From Gammaproteobacteria bacterium (GTDB lineage Bacteria > Pseudomonadota > Gammaproteobacteria > Immundisolibacterales > Immundisolibacteraceae), in NCBI GenBank assembly GCA_003526065.1, contig DQBD01000111.1:1-6954 (forward strand): a stretch of DNA of 6,954 nucleotides, given 5' to 3'. The stretch's first letter is position 1. Every line of letters begins with the position of its first letter. The notes under the pieces are model-generated. The model ran no database searches. It was not told the origin of the DNA and worked only from the letters and a program-made list of their open reading frames with translations. The position numbers and the translations under genes were made by a program. This document shows positions 1-6,943 of the stretch, in pieces.

Positions 1-251
1 TAGGACTGGAACACCATGGACACGCCGCGCTCGGCCGGCGGCAGGTCGGTGACGTCGCGTTCGCCAATGTGGATGCGCCCGTCGCTGACCTCTTCCAGGC
101 CGGCGATCAGGCGCAGCAGGGTCGACTTGCCGCAGCCCGAGGGGCCGACGAACACCACCAGCTCGCGCGGCTGGATGTGCAGGTCGATGCCCGGAATGAC
201 ATCGACCGGCCCGAAGGACTTGCGCACCTGCTCCAGGCGGACTGCCGCCAT
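1..251 (-). CDS. ABC transporter ATP-binding protein, MalK/UgpC-type (partial, N-terminal 83 residues; putative GgtA)
   Basis: This is the start of the cytoplasmic ATPase that would energise the sugar/osmolyte importer encoded just upstream. Visible parts: an opening strand [11 protein letters not shown] (residues 4-14) with the aromatic A-loop position F13, Walker [10 protein letters not shown] (36-44) followed by LLRLIAGLE, a switch segment [15 protein letters not shown] (69-83), and the Q-loop glutamine Q82. The frame is open to the left edge, where the next codon begins TA, fitting the usual FQSYALYPH sequence, so signature, Walker B and the MalK regulatory domain lie outside the window. 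The ATG at 251 is chosen because a good GGAGAG Shine-Dalgarno precedes it and no in-frame start fits better. It follows the permease stop by 22 bases, so it belongs to the same operon. Family membership (CUT1 carbohydrate importer ATPase) is secure; specificity for glucosylglycerol is inferred from context. Confidence 0.93.
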   Translation of the reverse strand, partial: MAAVRLEQVRKSFGPVDVIPGIDLHIQPRELVVFVGPSGCGKSTLLRLIAGLEEVSDGRIHIGERDVTDLPPAERGVSMVFQS

Positions 252-257
252 CACATG

Positions 258-263
258 CTCTCC
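258..263 (-). promoter_or_regulatory. Ribosome binding site of the ATPase gene
   Basis: Reading the minus strand, GGAGAG lies six bases before the ATG at 251. It fixes that ATG as the start. A second ATG at 256 runs straight into TGA and can be discarded. Confidence 0.7.
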
Positions 264-273
264 GTGGGTGGGT

Positions 274-1097
<824 letters not shown>

Positions 1098-1101
<4 letters not shown>

Positions 1102-2051
1102 GCGCGTTGCTCCGACAGGCGGGTGCGCGTGAGCGCCAGATACACCACCGTCAGCAGGCCGATGACCAGGAACAGCAGCGTCGAGGCGGCCGAGCCGTAG
1201 CCGACCGCCTGGAAGTCCACCAGCTGCTGGCGGGCATACACCGACAGCGTCATGGTCGCCTCGCTGTTGCCGGTCATGACGTACACCAGGTCGAACACGC
1301 GCATGGCGTCGAGCAGGCGGAACACCACGGTCACCACCAGGGCGGGCTTGATCAGCGGCAGCGTGATGCGGAAGAACACCCGCACCGGGTGCACGCCGTC
1401 GATGCGTGCCGCCTCGTAGCAGTCGCGCGGCAGCATCTGCAGCGCCGCCAGCACCAGCAGGGCGACGAACGGGGTGGTTTTCCAGATGTCGACCGCGGCC
1501 ACCGCCCACAGCGCCAGGTCCGGGTCGGCCAGCCAGGCCACCGGCGCGGCAATCAGGCCCAGGCGCAGCAGCACGTCGTTGATGACGCCGAACTGGTCGT
1601 GCAGCATCCAGGCCCACATCTTGGCCGACACCACGGTCGGGATGGCCCAGGGCACCAGCATGGCGGCGCGCAGCAGGCCGCGGCCCCGAAAGCCGGCGTT
1701 CAGGATCAGCGCGATGCCGACGCCGAGCACGGTCTCGAACAGCACGGTGACCCCGGCAAAGGCCAGCGTGTTGCCCAGTGCCTTCCAGAACAGCCGGTCG
1801 GCCAGCAGGCCATACCAGCCGGCGTCGTCACGGGTGAGGTAGTTCTCCAGGCCGACGAAGCGGTAGTCGGCCAGGTAGCCGAGCTCCGCGTCGGTGAAGC
1901 TGAACAGTATCGTGCGCAGCAGCGGCCACAGCGCGACCAGCGCCAGCGCCGCCAGCATGGGCGTGACGAACAGCCAGGCGGTGCGCCGGCGTGTGTGCAT
2001 CCAGCCGCGGCGGGCAGGACGCGTGGGCAGTGGGGAGATGCCGTCGGCCAT
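1098..2051 (-). CDS. ABC sugar transporter permease, MalF/UgpA-type (putative GgtC)
   Basis: This 317-residue inner-membrane protein is the first permease of the importer. A basic cytoplasmic leader (residues 11-24, rich in arginine) precedes the first span (about 25-48). Further hydrophobic spans are visible around 92-118, 127-148, 180-206, 230-247 and 287-308. The EAA docking loop is intact: EAARIDGV at 213-220, followed by FFRITLPLIKPAL (226-238). Length and spacing are normal for two-permease CUT1 systems, which lack the long periplasmic loop of E. coli MalF. The ATG at 2051 lies six bases after the stop of the substrate-binding protein, with a weak GGTGA site that spans that stop. The 3' end overlaps the next permease by four bases (ATGA, 1098-1101). 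Heterodimerisation with that permease is expected from the family; transport of glucosylglycerol is inferred. Confidence 0.95.
1110..1113 (-). promoter_or_regulatory. Ribosome binding site of the second permease
   Basis: On the minus strand GGAG lies eight bases before the ATG at 1101, inside the last codons of the upstream permease. It supports that start over the longer open frame and would allow both coupled and independent initiation. Confidence 0.5.
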
Positions 2052-2057
2052 CGGCGG

Positions 2058-3344
2058 TCACCAGCGACCGCGCCTGCCGATGCGGTTCAGGCGACCCTCG
2101 AGCCGGGCCAGGCGGTCGGCCGCCTCGGCCTCGCCGCTGAGCACGTCGTGCGTCGCCTGCCAGAAGGCACTCGACACGCGGTTGTAGCGGCTGCCGGTGA
2201 CGCGCGACGGGCGCACCACGGCGTGCTCGAACGTTCGCCGCAGCTGACCGAAGAACGGGTTGGCCGCCAGCACTTCGCTGTCGTCGTACAGCGCCGGCAG
2301 GGTCGGGTTGTAGGCGGCGCGGATGGCGCGCTGCTTCTGCTGCGCGGCGCTGGTGAGAAAGCGCACCAGGTCCGCCGCCTCGGCCGGGTGGCGGGAATGC
2401 CGCGACACCGCCAGCTGCCAGCCACCCAGCGTGCCGCTGGTCTTGCCCGCGGCGCCGCCACGCGGCAGGGCGCTGACGCCCACCTTGCCGCGCACCGGGC
2501 TGTCGGCACCCTGGGCCAGTGCCCAGGCATAGGGCCAGTTGCGCATGAAGATGGCCTTGCCGCTCTGGAACACGCCGCGGGCGGCTTCCTCGTCGTAATT
2601 GAGCACGCCCTGTGGCGAGATGCCGCCGACCCACGAGGCCGCCGTTTGCAGCGCCTCGATGGCCTGCGGGTTGTTGACGGTGACCCGGCCGTCGGCGGCC
2701 ACCAGCGTGCCGCCGCCGAAGGAATCGATCCATTCCAGCGCGTTGCAGGTGAGGCCCTCGTAGGCGCGGCCCTGCCAGACGAAGCCCTGCAGGTCGGTGT
2801 TGCCGGCCGCCCGCTCGGCGACGAGGATGGTTTCGGCGCTGCGCGCGAGCTCGTCCCAGGTGGTCGGTGGCGTCAGGCCGTGACGTTCGAGCAGGTCCCG
2901 GCGGTAGTACAGCACGCCGGCATCGGTCCACCACGGCATGGCCACCAGCCGGCCGTCGATGGTGCTGTTGGCGATCAGTGCCGGGAAATGCGCCGCCGGC
3001 GCGTCGCCGAGGTAGGGCTTCAGGTCGATCAGGTGGCGGTGCAGGATGCCCGGCCACACCACGTCCACCTGCAGCACGTCGATGTCGTCGGCGCCGGCCG
3101 CCAGCACCTGCTGATACAGCGCCAGGCGCTCGGTGGACGAGTTCGGCGTCGACACCAGCGTCACCCGATGGCCGGTACGTTCGGCCCATGCCTCGACCGC
3201 CGCCGCGCACAGGTCGCGCTCCAGTCCCAGCGCGCCGCAGGCGATGGCCAGTTCCACCGCGCGTGCCGGCAGCGCGCCGCCCAGCAGCAGGGCGGCACAC
3301 AGCAGGCCGGCGGCGCGCCGGCGCAGCCGGTCAGGCCGCCGCAT
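2058..3344 (-). CDS. ABC transporter substrate-binding protein, family 1 (putative glucosylglycerol-binding GgtB)
   Basis: This 428-residue protein is the periplasmic receptor of the importer. It starts with a Sec signal peptide: basic residues 2-10, a hydrophobic core (about 11-26) and ALPARA, predicting cleavage after A29. There is no lipobox at the cleavage site, so a soluble periplasmic protein is expected. The mature part has the pattern of extracellular solute-binding family 1 (MalE/trehalose/alpha-glucoside receptors): DIDVLQVDVVWPG (87-99), MPWWTDAGVLYYRRDLL (136-152), TTWDELA (161-167), FMRNWPYAWALA (266-277) and GTLGGWQLAVS (304-314). Aromatic residues in these segments usually stack on sugar rings. 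The C-terminus is a basic helix with leucine spacing, common in this subfamily. The start at 3344 lies inside the end of ggpS (14-base overlap) and has no clear Shine-Dalgarno, so its translation probably depends on ggpS. Ligand identity (glucosylglycerol rather than trehalose, maltose or sucrose) is inferred from the operon. Confidence 0.94.
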   Translation of the reverse strand: MRRPDRLRRRAAGLLCAALLLGGALPARAVELAIACGALGLERDLCAAAVEAWAERTGHRVTLVSTPNSSTERLALYQQVLAAGADDIDVLQVDVVWPGILHRHLIDLKPYLGDAPAAHFPALIANSTIDGRLVAMPWWTDAGVLYYRRDLLERHGLTPPTTWDELARSAETILVAERAAGNTDLQGFVWQGRAYEGLTCNALEWIDSFGGGTLVAADGRVTVNNPQAIEALQTAASWVGGISPQGVLNYDEEAARGVFQSGKAIFMRNWPYAWALAQGADSPVRGKVGVSALPRGGAAGKTSGTLGGWQLAVSRHSRHPAEAADLVRFLTSAAQQKQRAIRAAYNPTLPALYDDSEVLAANPFFGQLRRTFEHAVVRPSRVTGSRYNRVSSAFWQATHDVLSGEAEAADRLARLEGRLNRIGRRGRW

Positions 3345-4857
3345 GCGCAGCGAAATGGTCCGTGAAGTCGCCGGGCATGATGTCGTTGAAGCGCTCGAAG
3401 GTGTGCTGCACCCAGTGGTTGACGTCGTATTGGCTGATGTTGGCCAGCATGGTGGTCATGCGCGAGCGCGCCTCGTCCGGATCCATGTCCAGTGCCTGGT
3501 CGAGGGCGGCATCCATGGCGCGCTGCGAGTAGGGGTTGGTCAGGACGGCCTGCGGCAGCTCGACGGCACAGCCGGCGAACTCCGACAGCACCAGCACGCC
3601 CGGCTGGCCACGCTTGGCGGCGACGAATTCCTTGGCCACCAGGTTCAGGCCGTCGCGCAGGGGCGTGGTCATGCAGATGTCGGCCATGTGGTAGTAGGCG
3701 ATCACCCGGTCGAACGGGATGGCGTTGCTGAACAGCAGCACCGGTGCCCAGCTGAGCTTCGAGAAGCGGCCGTTGATGCGCCCGACCAGGGCTTCGATGT
3801 CGCGCTGCGTGTCGCGGTAGATGCGCATGCCGGACGCCGCCCGCACCGAGGTGACGATGAGCTTCACCTTGCCGTGCAGGTCGGCGCGGCGTTCGAGCAG
3901 CCGCTCGAAGGTGGTCAGCGCCTCGCGCATGCCCTTGGTGTAGTCGGTGCGACCGACGGCGATGATCAGGCGCTGCTCGCCCAGTTCCTCGCGGATGCTG
4001 CGCTGCAGGGCCTGATTCGGTTCGCTGTCCAGCAGCTGGCCGATCAGGCGCGGGTCGGTGCCGACCGGGAAGGCATCGATGGCGGTGCGCCGCTCGCCGT
4101 GACGCAGCACGGTCGGCGTGCGCGGCTCGGACAGCGCCAGGCCGCAGGGTGACATGCCGGCCTCGACGTCCGTTTCCTGTTCCAGCGTCACATTGCGCAG
4201 GCCGCGCGCGACGTCGGCGAAGTTGCGGGCGTAGCGTGGAATGTGGAAGCCGACCAGGTCGCAGTCGAGCAGGCTGTCGACGATCTCGTCCCGCCACGGC
4301 AACACGTTGAACACGTCCGGCGCCGGGAACGGTGTGTGGTGGAAAAAGGCGATGCGCACGTTCGGCTTGAGCTGGCGCAGGTATTTCGGCACCAGCCACA
4401 GGTTGTAGTCGTGCACCCACACCAGGCCATCGTCGTCCGCCTGTTCGGCGGCGGCCTGCGCGAACAGCGCGTTCACCTCACGGAAGGTGCTCCAGTCCAC
4501 GTTCTCGTAGCGGAACAGCCACGGAAACGAGTGCAGGATGGGCCACAGCGCCTCCTTCGAGGTGACGTGGTAGAACGAGCGCACCTGCTCGGCGGTCAGC
4601 GGCAGGCGCGAGACCACGTAGTGGCCGTGGCGGTCGTCGATCTCGATGACCCGCTCGAAGCGCTCGCGCTGGCGCGGGGTCACCTGTTTCCAGGCTACCC
4701 AGGCGCCACGGCCATCCACGATGCGGCCGAAAAAGCTCTTCAGCGTCGGCACGATGCCGTTCGGGCTCTCGTGCTCGCGGTAGACGGTGCGGCCGTTCTC
4801 GACCACTTCCTGATAGGGCTGGCGGTGATAGACGATCACCAGCGACGATTTCTTCAT
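3331..4857 (-). CDS. ggpS: Glucosylglycerol-phosphate synthase
   Basis: GgpS (508 residues, GT20 family, cytoplasmic) joins glucose from a nucleotide sugar, ADP-glucose in characterised members, to sn-glycerol-3-phosphate to give glucosylglycerol-3-phosphate. The N-terminus distinguishes it from OtsA: SLVIVYHRQPY (5-15) and SPNGIVPTLKSFF (31-43) follow, from memory, cyanobacterial GgpS rather than the OtsA SNR...GGL acceptor loop. Downstream, WVAWKQVTPRQ (53-63), FYHVTSKEALWPILHSFPW (95-113), WVHDYNLWLVP (147-157), FFHHTPFP (171-178), GFHIPRYARNF (203-213), FPVGTDP (263-269), VGRTDYTKGM (301-310, with the nucleotide-sugar-binding R303 and K308) and TPLRDGLNLVAKEFV (398-412, with D402 and E410) cover the whole fold. 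Length matches the family (about 500). The ATG at 4857 is chosen over the longer open frame to 5319, since the family N-terminus begins here and GAGGAA sits eight bases upstream. It overlaps the phosphatase gene by ATGA and runs 14 bases into the receptor gene. Confidence 0.97.
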   Translation of the reverse strand: MKKSSLVIVYHRQPYQEVVENGRTVYREHESPNGIVPTLKSFFGRIVDGRGAWVAWKQVTPRQRERFERVIEIDDRHGHYVVSRLPLTAEQVRSFYHVTSKEALWPILHSFPWLFRYENVDWSTFREVNALFAQAAAEQADDDGLVWVHDYNLWLVPKYLRQLKPNVRIAFFHHTPFPAPDVFNVLPWRDEIVDSLLDCDLVGFHIPRYARNFADVARGLRNVTLEQETDVEAGMSPCGLALSEPRTPTVLRHGERRTAIDAFPVGTDPRLIGQLLDSEPNQALQRSIREELGEQRLIIAVGRTDYTKGMREALTTFERLLERRADLHGKVKLIVTSVRAASGMRIYRDTQRDIEALVGRINGRFSKLSWAPVLLFSNAIPFDRVIAYYHMADICMTTPLRDGLNLVAKEFVAAKRGQPGVLVLSEFAGCAVELPQAVLTNPYSQRAMDAALDQALDMDPDEARSRMTTMLANISQYDVNHWVQHTFERFNDIMPGDFTDHFAAHAAA

Positions 4858-5612
4858 GCCGTGCGTTCCTCGTCGTGCAGTCCGAAGTGATGGATTGCCT
4901 CGGCAATGCCGGCGGCGCCCTCGCCGCGTGCGCGGTGAACCCAGTCGAAGCCGTCGATGGCCTCCAGCAGTTTCGGTTCCGAGTTGCCGACCGCGACACC
5001 CTTCAGGCCCGTCTTGAACAGTGACAGGTCGTTGAGCGTGTCGCCGGCCACCAGCACCCGTTCGGCCGCCAGTTCCAGGCGCTCGATCAGGCGCAGCAGC
5101 GTCGGCCCCTTCTGCACCCCGCGCGGCAGGACGTCGAAGAAGGTGTCGGCGGACAGCAGCCAGTCGAAGCCGGCGTCCTCCACCTTGCGCAGGGTTTCCT
5201 GGCGCAGCTGCTGCGGGTCGTAGTAGTAGCTGACGCGGTGACGGAACGGGGTCGGTTGCAGCGTCAGGCCCGGCTCGTCGGCCAGCAGCTCGAGCACGCG
5301 GGCGTTGGCTTCGTTCCACAGTGCGCGGATGTCCTGTTCCAGGGCCTCGATCGGCTCCCAGGTGGCGGTGTCCCAGACGCTGGTGCCGACATCGCCGATG
5401 ATCAGGTCCGGCCTGGGCATGCCCGGCTGTTCGACCAGCTCGCGCAGGAAGTCGATGTCGCGGCCGGTGACGAAGATCAGCAGCACGTCGTCACGCTGCT
5501 GCAGGGCCTGGTAAAGCGCCCGGCGCTGCGCCTCGCTGCCGCCCAGGAAGGTGCCGTCGAGGTCGGTGGCCAGGATCAGTCCCGGCGTGCTGTGTTTGGC
5601 AGGTGTGTTCAT
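4854..5612 (-). CDS. HAD-IIB family phosphatase, putative glucosylglycerol-3-phosphate phosphatase
   Basis: This 252-residue cytoplasmic hydrolase has all four HAD motifs. Motif I is DLDGT (17-21), with nucleophile D17 and acid/base D19. Motif II is FVTGR (47-51, T49), motif III is GVQKGPTLL (165-173, K168), and motif IV is GDTLNDLSLF (190-199, D191 and D195), binding magnesium. A C2-type cap fills roughly residues 80-165. This places it with the HAD-IIB sugar phosphatases (sucrose-phosphatase, trehalose-phosphatase and mannosyl-3-phosphoglycerate phosphatase relatives). It is joined by ATGA overlaps to gpsA upstream and ggpS downstream, so the expected job is dephosphorylation of the GgpS product. 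The cyanobacterial phosphatase GgpP/StpA is, as I recall, a longer protein of another family, so this would be a functional replacement. In some gammaproteobacteria a related domain is fused to the N-terminus of GgpS; here the two are separate. No Shine-Dalgarno precedes the ATG at 5612. The motif assignment is certain, the substrate inferred. Confidence 0.93.
   Translation of the reverse strand: MNTPAKHSTPGLILATDLDGTFLGGSEAQRRALYQALQQRDDVLLIFVTGRDIDFLRELVEQPGMPRPDLIIGDVGTSVWDTATWEPIEALEQDIRALWNEANARVLELLADEPGLTLQPTPFRHRVSYYYDPQQLRQETLRKVEDAGFDWLLSADTFFDVLPRGVQKGPTLLRLIERLELAAERVLVAGDTLNDLSLFKTGLKGVAVGNSEPKLLEAIDGFDWVHRARGEGAAGIAEAIHHFGLHDEERTA
4866..4871 (-). promoter_or_regulatory. Ribosome binding site of ggpS
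   Basis: On the minus strand GAGGAA lies eight bases before the ATG at 4857, inside the final codons of the phosphatase gene. It is the strongest Shine-Dalgarno within the biosynthetic part and confirms that ggpS starts separately rather than as a fusion with the phosphatase. Confidence 0.65.
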
Positions 5613-6727
5613 GCGGAAGGGTGGGGCAACTTGATGAGTTTCTCGAGTGCCGCCGATTCGGCGCGCAGCGGGCGGACCATCAGCAGCTCGATGGCGTCGT
5701 CGATGGGCAGGCCGCCGTGCAGCACCCGGTCGATGGCCTGGCAGATGGGCATGTCCACGCCCAGGCGGGTCGCCAGCGCGGCCACCGAGCGGGCGTTGAC
5801 CACGCCTTCGACCACACTGGTGCGGTTGCTCAGCAGTTCCTCGGCCGTGCGGCCCTCGCCAAGCGCCTTGCCGAAGGAAAAATTGCGCGACTGCTCGCTG
5901 GAGCAGGTCAGCGTCAGGTCGCCGATCCCGGCCAGGCCGGTGACGGTTTCCCGCTGGCCGCCGAGCGCCGTGGCCAGGCGCTTGATCTCGGCCAGGCCGC
6001 GAGCGATCAGTGCCGCGCGTGGATTCGACCCCATGCCGCGGCCCTGGGCGATGCCGCAGGCGATGGCCAGCACGTTCTTGACTGCGCCGCCGACCTCGAC
6101 GCCGACCAGGTCTTCCGACAGGTACGGCCGAAAGCTCGGCGTGGCCAGGGTGATCGCCACCCGGGCGGCCAGGGTCTGCGGCGCGCTGTCGGCGGTGGCG
6201 CCGGCCAGATCGGCCGAGGCGATGGTCACCGCCGTCGGCTGTCCGGCGGCCACTTCATCGGCGAAGCTCGGGCCGGACAAGGCGGCCAGTGGCCGGCCGG
6301 GCAATTCCTGCTCGATCACTTGCGTCATCAGGGCGCCGGTGTCGTTCTCGATGCCCTTGCTGCACACCACGATCGGCACCCCGGGTGGCAGGTGTGCGCC
6401 GATCTGTCGGCACATGGGGCGCAGGAACTGCGAGGGCACCACCACGATCACCAGCTGCGTGCCGCTCAGCGCCTCGGCGAGGTCGTCGGTGGCCTTGATG
6501 GCGTCGGGCAGCGGGTGCTGAGGCAGGAAGGGATTGCGCCGATCGCGGTGGATGGCGGCGACCGCGTCGGTCTCGCGTACCCACAGCGTGGTGTCGCGGC
6601 CGGCGGCATGGGCGGTCATGGCCAGGGCAGAGCCCCAGGCACCGCCTCCGACGACGGTGACGGCTTGAAAGATGGTCGACGGTCGGTCGGAATTCAGAGG
6701 ATTCGGTTCGCTGGATTCGATAGGCAA
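5609..6727 (-). CDS. gpsA: NAD(P)-dependent glycerol-3-phosphate dehydrogenase
   Basis: GpsA reduces dihydroxyacetone phosphate to sn-glycerol-3-phosphate in the cytoplasm; here that product is the acceptor used by GgpS, besides its general role in phospholipid synthesis. Motifs run in family order: dinucleotide-binding VVGGGAWGSALA (25-36), VVVPSQ (95-100), CSKGIE (122-127, K124), SGPSFADEVAAGQPTAV (151-167), VGGAVKNVLAIACGIAQG (212-229) with the catalytic lysine K217, NPRAALIARGLAEI (235-248), GLAGIGDLTLTC (264-275, D270) and VVEGVVNA (305-312). The C-terminus (VRPLRAE, 351-357) is complete. The start is uncertain. No ATG or GTG exists in frame between the upstream stop codon and the glycine motif; TTG at 6727 is the only usual start, giving a 24-residue leader longer than normal, with no good Shine-Dalgarno. 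It is the first gene of the operon and overlaps the phosphatase gene by ATGA. A second housekeeping gpsA elsewhere is possible but cannot be seen. Confidence 0.95.
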   Translation of the reverse strand: MPIESSEPNPLNSDRPSTIFQAVTVVGGGAWGSALAMTAHAAGRDTTLWVRETDAVAAIHRDRRNPFLPQHPLPDAIKATDDLAEALSGTQLVIVVVPSQFLRPMCRQIGAHLPPGVPIVVCSKGIENDTGALMTQVIEQELPGRPLAALSGPSFADEVAAGQPTAVTIASADLAGATADSAPQTLAARVAITLATPSFRPYLSEDLVGVEVGGAVKNVLAIACGIAQGRGMGSNPRAALIARGLAEIKRLATALGGQRETVTGLAGIGDLTLTCSSEQSRNFSFGKALGEGRTAEELLSNRTSVVEGVVNARSVAALATRLGVDMPICQAIDRVLHGGLPIDDAIELLMVRPLRAESAALEKLIKLPHPSA

Positions 6728-6759
6728 AACATATGACCGGGTGGCTGAAATCGTGGCAG

Positions 6760-6791
6760 GCGCTAGAGCGCATATTCATAAATATAGGCGC
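6760..6791. promoter_or_regulatory. Overlapping dyads at the presumed -10/+1 region, candidate operator
   Basis: Two inverted repeats overlap here. GCGCT-AG-AGCGC (6760-6771) is a perfect five-base dyad. GCGC-ATATT (6768-6776) pairs with AATAT-AG-GCGC (6781-6791) around a four-base loop, with two unpaired bases. They cover the candidate -10 box and the likely transcription start, the usual place for a repressor site; the second could also form a short hairpin. No known operator motif was recognised. Confidence 0.35.
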
Positions 6792-6808
6792 CAACTCAGT
6801 ATTTCAAG
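6779..6808 (-). promoter_or_regulatory. Candidate promoter of the gpsA-ggpS operon
   Basis: On the minus strand TTGAAA (6802-6807) can act as a -35 box. Two -10 readings are possible: TATATT (6781-6786, five of six consensus bases but a short 15-base spacer) or TATTTA (6779-6784, 17-base spacer, weaker match). The same bases also resemble a heat-shock sigma-32 promoter: CTTGAAA (6802-6808), a 12-base gap, then GCCTATAT (6782-6789, six of eight against CCCCATnT). The element sits in the only AT-rich stretch of the window and would start transcription some 45 bases before the gpsA TTG. No sigma-factor assignment can be made by eye. Confidence 0.5.
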
Positions 6809-6809
6809 T

Positions 6810-6943
6810 TTAACCACCCGGGGATTTAATGCCAGCCGGCGGGGCGCGAGGGGCACGCGCCTGGGGCGCCGCCAGCGGCGAAAGCGCGCGCATGGCGGGC
6901 CACGGGCGCAGGTCCTCAGCGCCTGCGTCAACGATGCGGTGAT
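6810..6943 (-). CDS. Possible C-terminal end of an unidentified upstream gene (partial)
   Basis: A minus-strand frame is open from the right edge to a TAA at 6810-6812. It encodes about 44 residues of mostly Ala, Pro and Arg, including DAGAEDLRPWPAMRALSPLA. GC-rich third positions near its beginning resemble the neighbouring genes, but the last third is low-complexity and another frame is also open, so it could be non-coding. No family is recognisable. If real, it ends just before the candidate promoter on the same strand as the operon. The last 11 bases of the window were excluded as probable adapter. Confidence 0.22.

Larger units (their letters stand above)
6737..6821. repeat. Inverted repeat flanking the control region
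   Basis: On the plus strand CCGGGTGG (6737-6744) is followed shortly by TGAAAT (6746-6751). Their exact complements, ATTTCA (6801-6806) and CCACCCGG (6814-6821), occur on the far side, in mirrored order but with different spacing (one versus seven bases). The repeat brackets the candidate promoter. It may be a pair of binding half-sites or chance similarity in short sequence. Confidence 0.4.

Noticed and set aside
1..20. Possible adapter or chimeric sequence at the left end.
   Set aside because: The minus-strand translation continues as a normal ATPase (VFQS and the first two bases of a Tyr codon), so it is genuine coding sequence up to the edge.
1107..3365. A 752-codon open frame on the plus strand opposite the permease and receptor genes, plus other long plus-strand frames (16-1200, 3133-4152, 5238-6521, 5603-6736).
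   Set aside because: All lie antisense to genes with clear family motifs. Their products are low-complexity (Gln/His/Arg/Gly or Ser/Arg/Ala) with no domain, which is the expected shadow of high-GC3 coding sequence.
3331..4857. Trehalose-6-phosphate synthase (OtsA), with the HAD gene as OtsB.
   Set aside because: The GT20 fold is shared, but the N-terminal acceptor region (SPNGIVPTLKSFF) and the motifs FYHVTSKEALWPILHSFPW and WVHDYNLWLVP follow GgpS, and gpsA as operon partner supplies the GgpS acceptor.
3331..5319. Longer 662-residue reading of the ggpS frame.
   Set aside because: The extra 154 residues are Arg/Ala/Gly-rich and overlap the intact HAD gene. The family N-terminus and a Shine-Dalgarno both place the start at 4857.
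4854..5612. Mannosyl-3-phosphoglycerate phosphatase for mannosylglycerate synthesis.
   Set aside because: The HAD-IIB family fits, but no mannosyl-3-phosphoglycerate synthase is present and the adjacent synthase is GgpS-like. It is kept only as an alternative reading of the substrate.
6817..6822. CCCGGG palindrome considered as part of a rho-independent terminator for the upstream partial frame.
   Set aside because: The stem is too short and no T-run follows on either strand.
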